Of a stretch of DNA of 8,824 nucleotides, positions 1 to 5,761 are shown piece after piece. The notes below the pieces were generated by a model, which was given only the letters and a program-made list of their open reading frames with translations, searched no databases and had not been told where the DNA came from. The translations under genes and the position numbers were made by a program. Origin of the DNA: an uncultured Lachnospiraceae bacterium (lineage in GTDB: Bacteria > Bacillota > Clostridia > Lachnospirales > Lachnospiraceae); NCBI GenBank assembly GCA_900554925.1, contig USJG01000093.1, positions 1 to 8,824 of the forward strand. The letters run 5' to 3'. The stretch's first letter is position 1, and every line of letters starts with the position of its first letter.

Positions 1-10
1 GCATAACTAC

Positions 11-47
11 CTCTCCGCGAGAAGCGCATCCCGCCCGGAGGGCTTTT
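11..47 (+). terminator. Possible terminator hairpin at left edge, read on the plus strand
   Basis: GCCC (33-36) and GGGC (40-43) form a short stem with a GGA loop, followed by TTTT (44-47). An alternative longer fold pairs CTCCG (13-17) with CGGAG (36-40) around an inner GCG/CGC stem. This could be the end of a structured transcript or gene entering from the left on the plus strand. The evidence is weak because the stem is short and the context is cut off. Confidence 0.3.
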
Positions 48-50
48 GTG

Positions 51-90
51 TAACAGGAAAATCCGGAGGAATTTCCTGTTATACAGGAAA
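51..90. repeat. Three-part inverted repeat able to form two exclusive hairpins
   Basis: TAACAGGAAA (51-60) pairs perfectly with TTTCCTGTTA (72-81) around an 11-nt loop. TTTCCTGT (72-79) also pairs perfectly with ACAGGAAA (83-90) around a 3-nt loop. The middle arm can therefore join only one partner at a time. The element lies just beyond the purA terminator stem. It may be a second terminator element or a leader for something left of the window; no gene is visible. Confidence 0.55.
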
Positions 91-114
91 GCGGCCTGTC
101 ACCAGGCCGCCTTC
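87..114 (-). terminator. Likely intrinsic terminator of purA
   Basis: A perfect 8-bp GC-rich stem (GCGGCCTG/CAGGCCGC) closes a GTGA loop of GNRA type. Four more pairs, including one G-U, extend it to 12 bp (87-90 with 111-114). It begins about 40 nt after the purA stop. The T run after the stem on the minus strand is short (TTTCCTGT), so termination may be incomplete. The symmetric stem could also act on transcripts from the left. Confidence 0.7.
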
Positions 115-155
115 TTTCACTTGCCAGCTTTTGCTTGTCTATAAGCATTTCCCCA

Positions 156-1448
156 TTATTTTTTCAAGGGACTCTTTCTGTAAATAATATCATCTCTGCC
201 CGGTCCGTTAGATACCATAGTGATAGGATAGCCAATCTGCTCTTCAATAAATTCAACATACCTTCTGCAGTTTTCCGGCAAGTCTTCATACTTCTTAATG
301 CCGCGGATCTCACATTTCCACCCCGGAAGCTTTTTCAGCACTGGCTTTGCCTTCTCCAGTTTATGGGTTACAGGGAAATCCGTTGTTATCTCCCCATCAA
401 TTTCATAACCGACACATACCGGTATTTCCTCCAGATAACCCAGAACATCCAGCACGGTAAATGCCACATCGGTAGTTCCCTGCAATCTGCATCCATATTT
501 GGAAGCAACGCAGTCAAACCAGCCCATACGTCTGGGACGTCCGGTGGTGGCCCCAAATTCACCGCCATCTCCGCCCCTGCGGCGAAGCTCATCTGCCTCA
601 TCTCCAAAGATCTCAGATACAAAGGCACCTGCGCCTACCGCAGACGAATATGCTTTACACACCGTGATAACCTCCTTGATCTCGTAAGGCGGGATACCTG
701 CTCCAATAGCGCCATAGGCTGCCAGAGTAGAGGATGAGGTAACCATAGGGTAAATTCCGTGATCGGGATCTTTTAAGGTACCAAGCTGGCCCTCCAGCAG
801 GACAGTCTTTCCTTCCTTAAGTGCCTGATCCAGATACAAAGACACATCACACACATAGGGTTCTACCATTTTTTTATACTCATGCAGGGTTTCAAGAAGC
901 TCATCAGGACGGATCAAAGGCTTGTGATACATATGCTCCAGCATAACATTCTTTTGCTCACAGACTCTTTCAACCTTTTCCTTTAACAGTTCCTCATCAA
1001 AAAGCTCACTGACCTGAAAACCGATCTTTGCATATTTATCTGAATAAAAAGGAGCAATGCCGGACTTGGTGGAACCGAAAGACTTGCCTCCTAACCTTTC
1101 CTCCTCATACTGGTCAAACAAAATATGGTAAGGCATTACCATCTGTGCTCTGTCTGATACCAGAATCCTGGGCATCGGTACATTCCTGTCTGTAATGGAT
1201 TTAATCTCATTAAAAAGCACTGGGATATTAAGCGCCACGCCATTACCGATAATACTGGTGGTATGACTGTAAAAAACGCCAGAGGGCAATGTATGCAGCG
1301 CAAACTTTCCGTAATTATTCACGATCGTATGTCCTGCATTGGCACCGCCCTGAAAACGGACGATAATATCCGCCTGCTGTGCCAGCATATCTGTAATCTT
1401 ACCTTTCCCCTCGTCGCCCCAATTAGCTCCTACCACTGCTTTAACCAT
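156..1448 (-). CDS. purA: Adenylosuccinate synthase (divergent variant)
   Basis: Joins IMP and aspartate using GTP to give adenylosuccinate, the first committed step from IMP to AMP, in the cytoplasm. The 430-residue length is normal for the family. Visible motifs: N-terminal WGDEGKGK with the catalytic Asp12; GGANAGHT with His40; IGNG at 67-70; the IMP loop GSTKSGIAP at 125-133; LEGQLGTLKDPDHG at 218-231; KAYSS at 265-269; and the GTP/aspartate loop GEFGATTGRPRR at 296-307. Several of these differ from the usual forms: the standard GIGPAYEDK stretch reads GIAPFYSDK with Ser in place of the preceding Arg, and the standard EGAQGTLLDIDHGTYP reads EGQLGTLKDPDHGIYP. The key Asp, His and GATTGR residues are kept, so I expect an active enzyme of a divergent branch. 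The ATG start has AGGAGG at 1457-1462, 8 nt upstream. It has its own promoter and terminator and is therefore probably monocistronic. Confidence 0.95.
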   Translation of the reverse strand: MVKAVVGANWGDEGKGKITDMLAQQADIIVRFQGGANAGHTIVNNYGKFALHTLPSGVFYSHTTSIIGNGVALNIPVLFNEIKSITDRNVPMPRILVSDRAQMVMPYHILFDQYEEERLGGKSFGSTKSGIAPFYSDKYAKIGFQVSELFDEELLKEKVERVCEQKNVMLEHMYHKPLIRPDELLETLHEYKKMVEPYVCDVSLYLDQALKEGKTVLLEGQLGTLKDPDHGIYPMVTSSSTLAAYGAIGAGIPPYEIKEVITVCKAYSSAVGAGAFVSEIFGDEADELRRRGGDGGEFGATTGRPRRMGWFDCVASKYGCRLQGTTDVAFTVLDVLGYLEEIPVCVGYEIDGEITTDFPVTHKLEKAKPVLKKLPGWKCEIRGIKKYEDLPENCRRYVEFIEEQIGYPITMVSNGPGRDDIIYRKSPLKK

Positions 1449-1468
1449 TTTTCATTCCTCCTGCTTAT

Positions 1469-1485
1469 GTGCAGACAGCCTGCAC
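1469..1485 (-). repeat. Small hairpin just before the purA ribosome site
   Basis: Perfect 6-bp stem GTGCAG/CTGCAC with a 5-nt loop, ending a few nt before the AGGAGG of purA in the transcript. It may keep the ribosome site open or be part of a larger leader fold; I know of no named element with this sequence. Confidence 0.45.
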
Positions 1486-1525
1486 TCTTTCATTTTGTTT
1501 ACGCCGGACTTATGCTCTGACTCAG

Positions 1526-1557
1526 ACAGGAGCAGATTTGTAAAAACCTGCTCCTGT
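1526..1557 (-). promoter_or_regulatory. purA leader hairpin carrying a copy of the ribosome-site core
   Basis: A perfect 10-bp inverted repeat (ACAGGAGCAG/CTGCTCCTGT) with a 12-nt loop in the predicted purA leader. No T run follows on the minus strand, so it is not a usual terminator. The first arm contains CAGGAG, identical to the core of the purA ribosome site GCAGGAGG at 1457-1464; the second arm could therefore pair with either. Confidence 0.55.
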
Positions 1558-1577
1558 TACCAGCTTCTTACTTTATG

Positions 1578-1606
1578 ATTATACTCTAAAGTCATTCATA
1601 AGTAAA
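1578..1606 (-). promoter_or_regulatory. Probable purA promoter
   Basis: On the minus strand a -35-like TTTACT (1606-1601; 4 of 6 matches to TTGACA) is followed after 17 nt by a perfect -10 TATAAT (1583-1578). Transcription should start near 1571, giving a leader of about 120 nt before the purA ATG. The site lies between the palindrome after larC and the purA leader hairpins. Confidence 0.65.
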
Positions 1607-1619
1607 ATCAATATTTATT

Positions 1620-1652
1620 ATATATGATATAATTTTAAATTATATCATATAT
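1620..1652. terminator. AT-rich perfect palindrome after larC, possible bidirectional terminator
   Basis: Two 16-bp arms (ATATATGATATAATTT and its exact complement) surround one central base. The palindrome starts 7 nt past the larC stop. As RNA it would form a long hairpin almost wholly of A-U pairs. Its position between larC and the purA promoter fits an end-of-operon element, but it lacks the GC-rich stem of normal intrinsic terminators. It could instead be a protein-binding site. Confidence 0.5.
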
Positions 1653-1659
1653 TCCTGCT

Positions 1660-2937
1660 TCAAAAAACATTCTGCTGGAGAAAAAGCTTTGCTTCCTCCA
1701 GAATCTGCCAAAAGGGTACTCCGTTTTTTTGGGCCAGTGCAGCAGCGCTTTCGTATTCGGGATAGTACCTGACTTTTCCATCCGGCAAAATACATTTCTT
1801 CAGTTTAAGTTCACCTTCCTTAAGAAGAATACTGGTATTTTCCCTTGGAAGGACCGTCCGCTCCACCCGGCATCTGCGAATCCCTATGGTGGTGGTTTCC
1901 TCAAAGATGATCTGTTCCATTTCCGGGATTTTCTCTTCATCACAAATTACTGCCAGTTCATATGCCGGACGGTTCTTTTTCATATATACCGGTACAAAAT
2001 GGGCGTCTCTTGCACCGGCCTCCAAAAGCCTGTTCATCACATACCCAAGAGTCTCTCCCGTGCAATCGTCGATGTTGGTTTCCAGCTTATAGACACTTTC
2101 TTCTTCTTTTCTCTGCTCAATCAACATTGCCCGCAGCAGACTGGGCCTTTCATAATTACGTTTGCCTGCTCCCATCCCCAGCCTTTTGATCACAAACTGC
2201 CGAGGAAGATTTCCGCTGGTCCTGACTGCCCCCACAATGGCAGCCCCGGTAGGCGTCACCAATTCTCCCTCTGTCTGCGTTATGCTGACAGGCAATTGAT
2301 ACGCTTCCACAATATTCACTACTGCCGGTACCGGAACCGGTAGTATGCCATGCTGACACCTTACCGTTCCCCTTCCTTCACATATAAATGGTACGATAAC
2401 CTCTGTTACCTCCAGATTATCCAGGCATACTGCCACCGCCACAATATCCACAATAGAATCCACTGCTCCCACCTCATGGAAATGCACCTGCTCTAATGGA
2501 ACCCCATGGGCTTTGGCCTCTGCCCCGGCCAATATCTGAAAAATGCGGACAGCAGTAGCTTTGGCCTGATCACTGATTTTTGCCTTATCAATAATCTCCA
2601 ATATTTCAGGAAGCCCCCTGTGCTCATGGCTGTGATGTGCTGCCGCGTCAGCATCATGCCTATGTTCATGTTCATGTCCGTGCCCATGCTCATGTCCATG
2701 CAGATATTCCATATCATGGTCATGGTTTTCATGGGCTTTATCCAGCTTTACATGAAAATCACAGGCATCAAGCCCCGCCTTTTTCACTCTGCTGATTTCT
2801 ATTTCAAATCCCTGCACCGGCAGGCTGTTTAAAGCACGAAGCAGTACATCTTTATCTGCGCCCAGATCCAGCAGCGCCGCCACCGTCATATCACCACTGA
2901 TACCACTGCTGCATTCCAAATACAATGTCTGTCCCAC
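1660..2937 (-). CDS. larC: Nickel-pincer cofactor nickel insertion protein LarC
   Basis: LarC puts nickel into pyridinium-3,5-bisthiocarboxylic acid mononucleotide in a CTP-dependent cyclometallation. This is the last step in making the cofactor of LarA-type lactate racemases and related epimerases. The 425-residue protein shows the family features: SSGISGDM at 10-17, a His-rich segment at about 69-106 with 15 histidines (likely nickel binding or storage), VHFHEVGAVDSIVD at 151-164, GELVTPTGAAI at 224-234, and NIDDCTGE at 288-295, which opens the C-terminal domain. Both halves are in one uninterrupted frame, unlike Lactobacillus plantarum, where they are joined by programmed frameshifting. 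The start codon is GTG, directly after the larB stop (TAA-GTG, no gap). Its GGAGG ribosome site lies inside the last codons of larB, 8 nt before the GTG, so translation is probably coupled. Confidence 0.94.
   Translation of the reverse strand: MGQTLYLECSSGISGDMTVAALLDLGADKDVLLRALNSLPVQGFEIEISRVKKAGLDACDFHVKLDKAHENHDHDMEYLHGHEHGHGHEHEHRHDADAAAHHSHEHRGLPEILEIIDKAKISDQAKATAVRIFQILAGAEAKAHGVPLEQVHFHEVGAVDSIVDIVAVAVCLDNLEVTEVIVPFICEGRGTVRCQHGILPVPVPAVVNIVEAYQLPVSITQTEGELVTPTGAAIVGAVRTSGNLPRQFVIKRLGMGAGKRNYERPSLLRAMLIEQRKEEESVYKLETNIDDCTGETLGYVMNRLLEAGARDAHFVPVYMKKNRPAYELAVICDEEKIPEMEQIIFEETTTIGIRRCRVERTVLPRENTSILLKEGELKLKKCILPDGKVRYYPEYESAAALAQKNGVPFWQILEEAKLFLQQNVF
2665..2735 (-). repeat. Low-complexity CATG-rich stretch coding the LarC histidine region
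   Basis: Repeated CATG/CATGT units read on the minus strand as alternating His codons with Gly, Glu and Asp. The frame stays open and the protein segment is typical of metal-binding His-rich linkers, so this is a coding repeat and not a separate element. Such stretches can change length by slippage. Confidence 0.6.
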
Positions 2938-3702
2938 TTATTCTTCCTCCTTAAGGTCATGTTCATATGCCAGACGGTTGATCTGTGTGGCAAGGTAACC
3001 TGCACCATAGCCATTATCGATATTGACCACTGCTATTCCATTGGCACAGGAATTGATCATGGTAAGCAGCGCAGAAAGGCCATGGAAGCTTGCGCCATAG
3101 CCTACGGAGGTAGGCACTGCAATCACCGGCCTGCTGACCAATCCTCCTATAACGCTGGCAAGCGCTCCTTCCATTCCAGCCACAGCGACCACGCAGTTTG
3201 CCTCCTGTATCACATCCAGCCTGGACATCAGCCTGTGAATACCGCTGACTCCTACATCATAAATCCTTTCTACCTTTGAGCCAAAATACTCCGCTGTCTG
3301 CGCCGCCTCCTCGGCTACCGGAATATCCGCTGTTCCTGCTGTGCAGACTGAAATTTTTCCACGTCTGTCTTTTCCTTCCTTTTCCACCTTCAATATGTGG
3401 GAAACCTCATCATAGGTTACCTGTGGAATAACCTCCTTTACCAGTTCGTACTGCCTCCTCCCGGCTCTGGTTCCAAACACTTCCCCATTTGCCTCGAACA
3501 GCTTCTGATAAATGCTGACCAGATATTCATCCGGCTTTCCACTGCAAAATACCACCTCTGGAAACCCGGAGCGCACCTGCCTGTGGGTATCCAACTTGGC
3601 GTATCCAAGCTCCTCAAAGGGCTTTTTCCGAAAATATTTCTCCGCTTCCTCTATGGATATATTTCCTGCCTTTACCTGCTCCAATACCTCTCTTGCTTCC
3701 AC
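2938..3702 (-). CDS. larB: Pyridinium-3,5-biscarboxylic acid mononucleotide synthase LarB
   Basis: LarB starts nickel-pincer cofactor synthesis. It carboxylates the pyridinium ring of nicotinic acid adenine dinucleotide and splits the phosphoanhydride, releasing AMP (known for the family). The C-terminal part is related to PurE (AIR carboxylase); this explains frequent mis-annotation as PurE. Visible in the 254-residue product: KLDTHRQVRSGFPEVVF at 36-52 in the N-terminal domain; ISVCTAGTADIPVAEEA at 117-133; YDVGVSGIHRL at 148-158; AGMEGALASVIGGL at 175-188; PTSVGYGASFHGLSALLTM at 197-215; and SCANGIAVVNIDNG at 218-231. In that last motif Cys219 matches the covalent cysteine described for L. 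plantarum LarB. I chose the GTG at 3702 because GGAGG ends 8 nt before it. A GTG at 3711 (257 residues) overlaps that ribosome site and is less likely. The gap to the permease is 25 nt and larC follows with none. Confidence 0.94.
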   Translation of the reverse strand: MEAREVLEQVKAGNISIEEAEKYFRKKPFEELGYAKLDTHRQVRSGFPEVVFCSGKPDEYLVSIYQKLFEANGEVFGTRAGRRQYELVKEVIPQVTYDEVSHILKVEKEGKDRRGKISVCTAGTADIPVAEEAAQTAEYFGSKVERIYDVGVSGIHRLMSRLDVIQEANCVVAVAGMEGALASVIGGLVSRPVIAVPTSVGYGASFHGLSALLTMINSCANGIAVVNIDNGYGAGYLATQINRLAYEHDLKEEE

Positions 3703-3727
3703 CAAAAACACCTCCGCACCTGTCCCT

Positions 3728-5086
3728 TTACAGGAAGATATATTTACATATAAATAATACTGCCAGTATATACATAAGAGGTGTGATCTTCTTAGATTTT
3801 CCGCATACCAGATTAATGATCACATAGGAGATAACACCAATTGCAATACCTTCGGAAATACTGTACATCAGCGGCATGCTCAGCAAGCAAAGATATGCGG
3901 GAATTGCCTCCGTCAGATCTTCAAAATCAATGCCCACAACAGATGTCATCATTAAGAAGCCTACAAAAATAAGCGCCGGAGCTGTTGCAAAGCCGGGAAT
4001 TGCGCAGAAGATTGGAGATAGCAAAATCGATACAAGGAACAAAAGACCTGTCACTACGGAGGCAAGACCTGTTCTTGCACCTGCCGCTACCCCGGAAGAG
4101 CTTTCTACAAAGGTAGTTGTGGTGGAGGTTCCAAATACTGCACCTGCACTGGTTGCAATTGCGTCTGCCAAAAGCGCCTGTTTAATGCGGGGCAGTTTCC
4201 CATTCTTATCCAGCATGTCCGCTTTTGTGGCCACACCGATCAGGGTGCCAAGTGTATCAAACATATCGACAAAGAGAAAAGCAAATAATACCACAATGAA
4301 ATTAATAATGCTTACCCCTGTAAAATCTGCTTTTACCACCTGTCCAAAGGTCAGGGAAATAGCCGATAAATCTGTCAGTCCCCAGGCAGGATATAAGGAG
4401 TAAAATCCATTTTCCGCATCAACTGTGTAAATTCCCGCCGCCTGGCAGAGCATTCCCAGTATCCATGTGGCAAGAATACCGATCAGAATGGAACCTTTTA
4501 CATTTTTAATATAAAGAATTGCGGTAATAAATAATCCGATCAGCGCAAGTAAAGCACATATTCCTTTTGTATGAAATTCTCCTGCAAAGTCCACATAGCT
4601 TACTAACGTAGAGGAATTAGCCACTACAAGGTGCGCTCCCTGCAGACCGATAAAGGCAATGAAAAGCCCGATCCCGGCACTTACTCCCTTTTTCAGGTTA
4701 AAGGGGATAGCATTGAAAATTGCTTCGCGTACACTGGTCAGCGATAGTATGATAAAAATAATACCTTCTGCAAATACTGCTGCCAGTGCTACCTGCCAGG
4801 AATATCCCATTGTTCCGCATACCGTAAAGGCAAAGTATGCGTTAAGTCCCATACCAGGTGCCAGTGCAAAGGGGTAATTTGCCAGCAGTGCCATTAACAG
4901 AGTACCTACGAAGGATGCCAGTGCTGTGGCTATCAGTACTGCGGTCTTATCCATTCCGGCCGCGGACAGCATTGTAGGGTTTACTGCCAATATGTAGGCC
5001 ATGGTCATAAAGGTCGTAATACCGCCCACCACTTCCGTTTTGACAGTTGTGTTGTTTTCTTTTAGTTTGAACAGCTTTTCTAACAT
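3728..5086 (-). CDS. NCS2-family purine base permease (AzgA/PbuG-like)
   Basis: An inner-membrane importer for purine bases. The nearest well-known relatives are the hypoxanthine/guanine permease PbuG of Bacillus subtilis and AzgA-type permeases of the NCS2 (nucleobase/ascorbate) family, which work as proton symporters. The 452-residue length fits. Visible: KLKENNTTVKTEVVGGITTF near the N terminus (7-26), MTMAYILAVNP at 27-37, ALAPGMGLNAYFAF at 74-87 (binding-site segment), FVDMFDTLGTL at 272-282 and GTSTTTTFVESSSGVAAG at 319-336. These form the AzgA-type signature. The rest is strongly hydrophobic, with about 12-14 membrane segments. The ATG start has GAGGAG 7 nt upstream. It lies 33 nt after apt, which suggests that the imported base includes adenine, which Apt would turn into AMP. 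Sequence alone does not settle whether it prefers adenine, hypoxanthine or guanine, so I give no symbol. Confidence 0.93.
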   Translation of the reverse strand: MLEKLFKLKENNTTVKTEVVGGITTFMTMAYILAVNPTMLSAAGMDKTAVLIATALASFVGTLLMALLANYPFALAPGMGLNAYFAFTVCGTMGYSWQVALAAVFAEGIIFIILSLTSVREAIFNAIPFNLKKGVSAGIGLFIAFIGLQGAHLVVANSSTLVSYVDFAGEFHTKGICALLALIGLFITAILYIKNVKGSILIGILATWILGMLCQAAGIYTVDAENGFYSLYPAWGLTDLSAISLTFGQVVKADFTGVSIINFIVVLFAFLFVDMFDTLGTLIGVATKADMLDKNGKLPRIKQALLADAIATSAGAVFGTSTTTTFVESSSGVAAGARTGLASVVTGLLFLVSILLSPIFCAIPGFATAPALIFVGFLMMTSVVGIDFEDLTEAIPAYLCLLSMPLMYSISEGIAIGVISYVIINLVCGKSKKITPLMYILAVLFICKYIFL

Positions 5087-5119
5087 ATCCTATCTCCTCA
5101 CATTTTATTATTTATAGCT

Positions 5120-5644
5120 TCATTTACCTTCGTAAACGATAATACTATCCACATCATACCCTTTCAGATTTTCCCTGCCCTTTAATCCGGCAAGCTCCAT
5201 CAGAAAAAGTACCTTTACCACCTTGCCGCCAAGAGACTCTATCATATGAATACTGGCTTCTATGGTGCCTCCTGTGGCAATCAGGTCATCAATAAGCACC
5301 ACCTTATCTCCCGGTTTTAGGGCATCTTTGTGCATTTCAATTGTGGCACTTCCATATTCAAGCTCGTAGCTTTGTGAAATCGTTTCCCGGGGCAGTTTCC
5401 CCTTTTTACGAATTGGCACAAATCCTTTATGAAGTGCGTACGCCACCGGCACGCCAAAAATAAAACCTCTTGACTCAGTTCCGGCAATCATATCAAAATC
5501 CACTCCCTCAAGCTTCTCTTTCAGGGAATCAATTGCCAGGGCAAGGCCATCCGGATCCTGTATCACACTTGTTACATCCCGGAAAATAATCCCTTTTTCC
5601 GGAAAATCCGGAATACTTATTACATATTCCTCTAATTTTTTCAT
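5120..5644 (-). CDS. apt: Adenine phosphoribosyltransferase
   Basis: Makes AMP from adenine and phosphoribosyl pyrophosphate, the adenine salvage step in the cytoplasm. The 174-residue product has the usual length. Visible: IPDFPEKGIIFRDVT at 11-25 (typical Apt N terminus), AGTESRGFIFG at 54-64 (base-binding region), the flexible loop RKKGKLPRET at 79-88, and the PRPP-binding motif VVLIDDLIATGGT at 115-127. I place the start at the ATG at 5644, which GGAGG precedes by 8 nt. The in-frame ATG at 5659 runs straight into that ribosome site (ATGGAGG) and would add only MEALR, so it is probably not used. First gene of the apt-permease-larB-larC unit, behind a strong promoter at 5695-5723. Confidence 0.96.
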   Translation of the reverse strand: MKKLEEYVISIPDFPEKGIIFRDVTSVIQDPDGLALAIDSLKEKLEGVDFDMIAGTESRGFIFGVPVAYALHKGFVPIRKKGKLPRETISQSYELEYGSATIEMHKDALKPGDKVVLIDDLIATGGTIEASIHMIESLGGKVVKVLFLMELAGLKGRENLKGYDVDSIIVYEGK

Positions 5645-5694
5645 CCGCAGCGCCTCCATTCATTCTTTATTGATTATCGGTACTCGCAATTAAC

Positions 5695-5723
5695 ATTATA
5701 TAATTTTATTTTAAAAAAGGCAA
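5695..5723 (-). promoter_or_regulatory. Probable promoter of the apt-permease-larB-larC unit
   Basis: On the minus strand TTGCCT (5723-5718; 4 of 6 matches) is followed after 17 nt by a perfect TATAAT (5700-5695). The spacer is almost pure A/T. Transcription should start near 5688, about 45 nt before the apt start. The -35 hexamer lies within the 3' arm and T run of the ilvE terminator. Confidence 0.7.
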
Positions 5724-5749
5724 TCAGGCTAAACGCCTGACTGCCTTTT
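5713..5749 (-). terminator. Strong intrinsic terminator of ilvE
   Basis: A 15-bp stem with a single G-U pair (5715-5729 with 5735-5749), a 5-nt loop and a run of six T on the minus strand (5718-5713), beginning 13 nt after the ilvE stop. The A-rich other side would also give a T-rich tail on the plus strand. Confidence 0.9.
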
Positions 5750-5761
5750 ATTTCATTTGGA

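Noticed and set aside
135..737. Plus-strand open frame of 200 codons opposite purA
   Set aside because: It lies wholly against a clear purA gene, has no family motifs and no good ribosome site; it is an antisense shadow.
156..1448. PurZ-type enzyme for 2-aminoadenine (Z-genome) synthesis
   Set aside because: The catalytic Asp of WGDEGKGK is present (Asp12), while PurZ enzymes replace it; gene context is chromosomal purine metabolism, not phage.
1449..1659. Purine (guanine/adenine) riboswitch upstream of purA
   Set aside because: The leader lacks the three-way junction layout and the conserved loop sequences of that class; only simple hairpins are seen.
2665..2735. CRISPR-like or non-coding tandem repeat
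   Set aside because: The repeat units are very short, irregular and without spacers, and they code the histidine-rich part of LarC in frame.
2938..3702. PurE (AIR carboxylase) in a purine gene group
   Set aside because: The PurE-like part is preceded by the LarB N-terminal domain, the SCANGIAVVNIDNG motif is that of LarB, and larC follows directly.
5645..5700. Purine riboswitch upstream of apt
   Set aside because: The predicted leader is only about 45 nt and shows no conserved purine-aptamer sequence.
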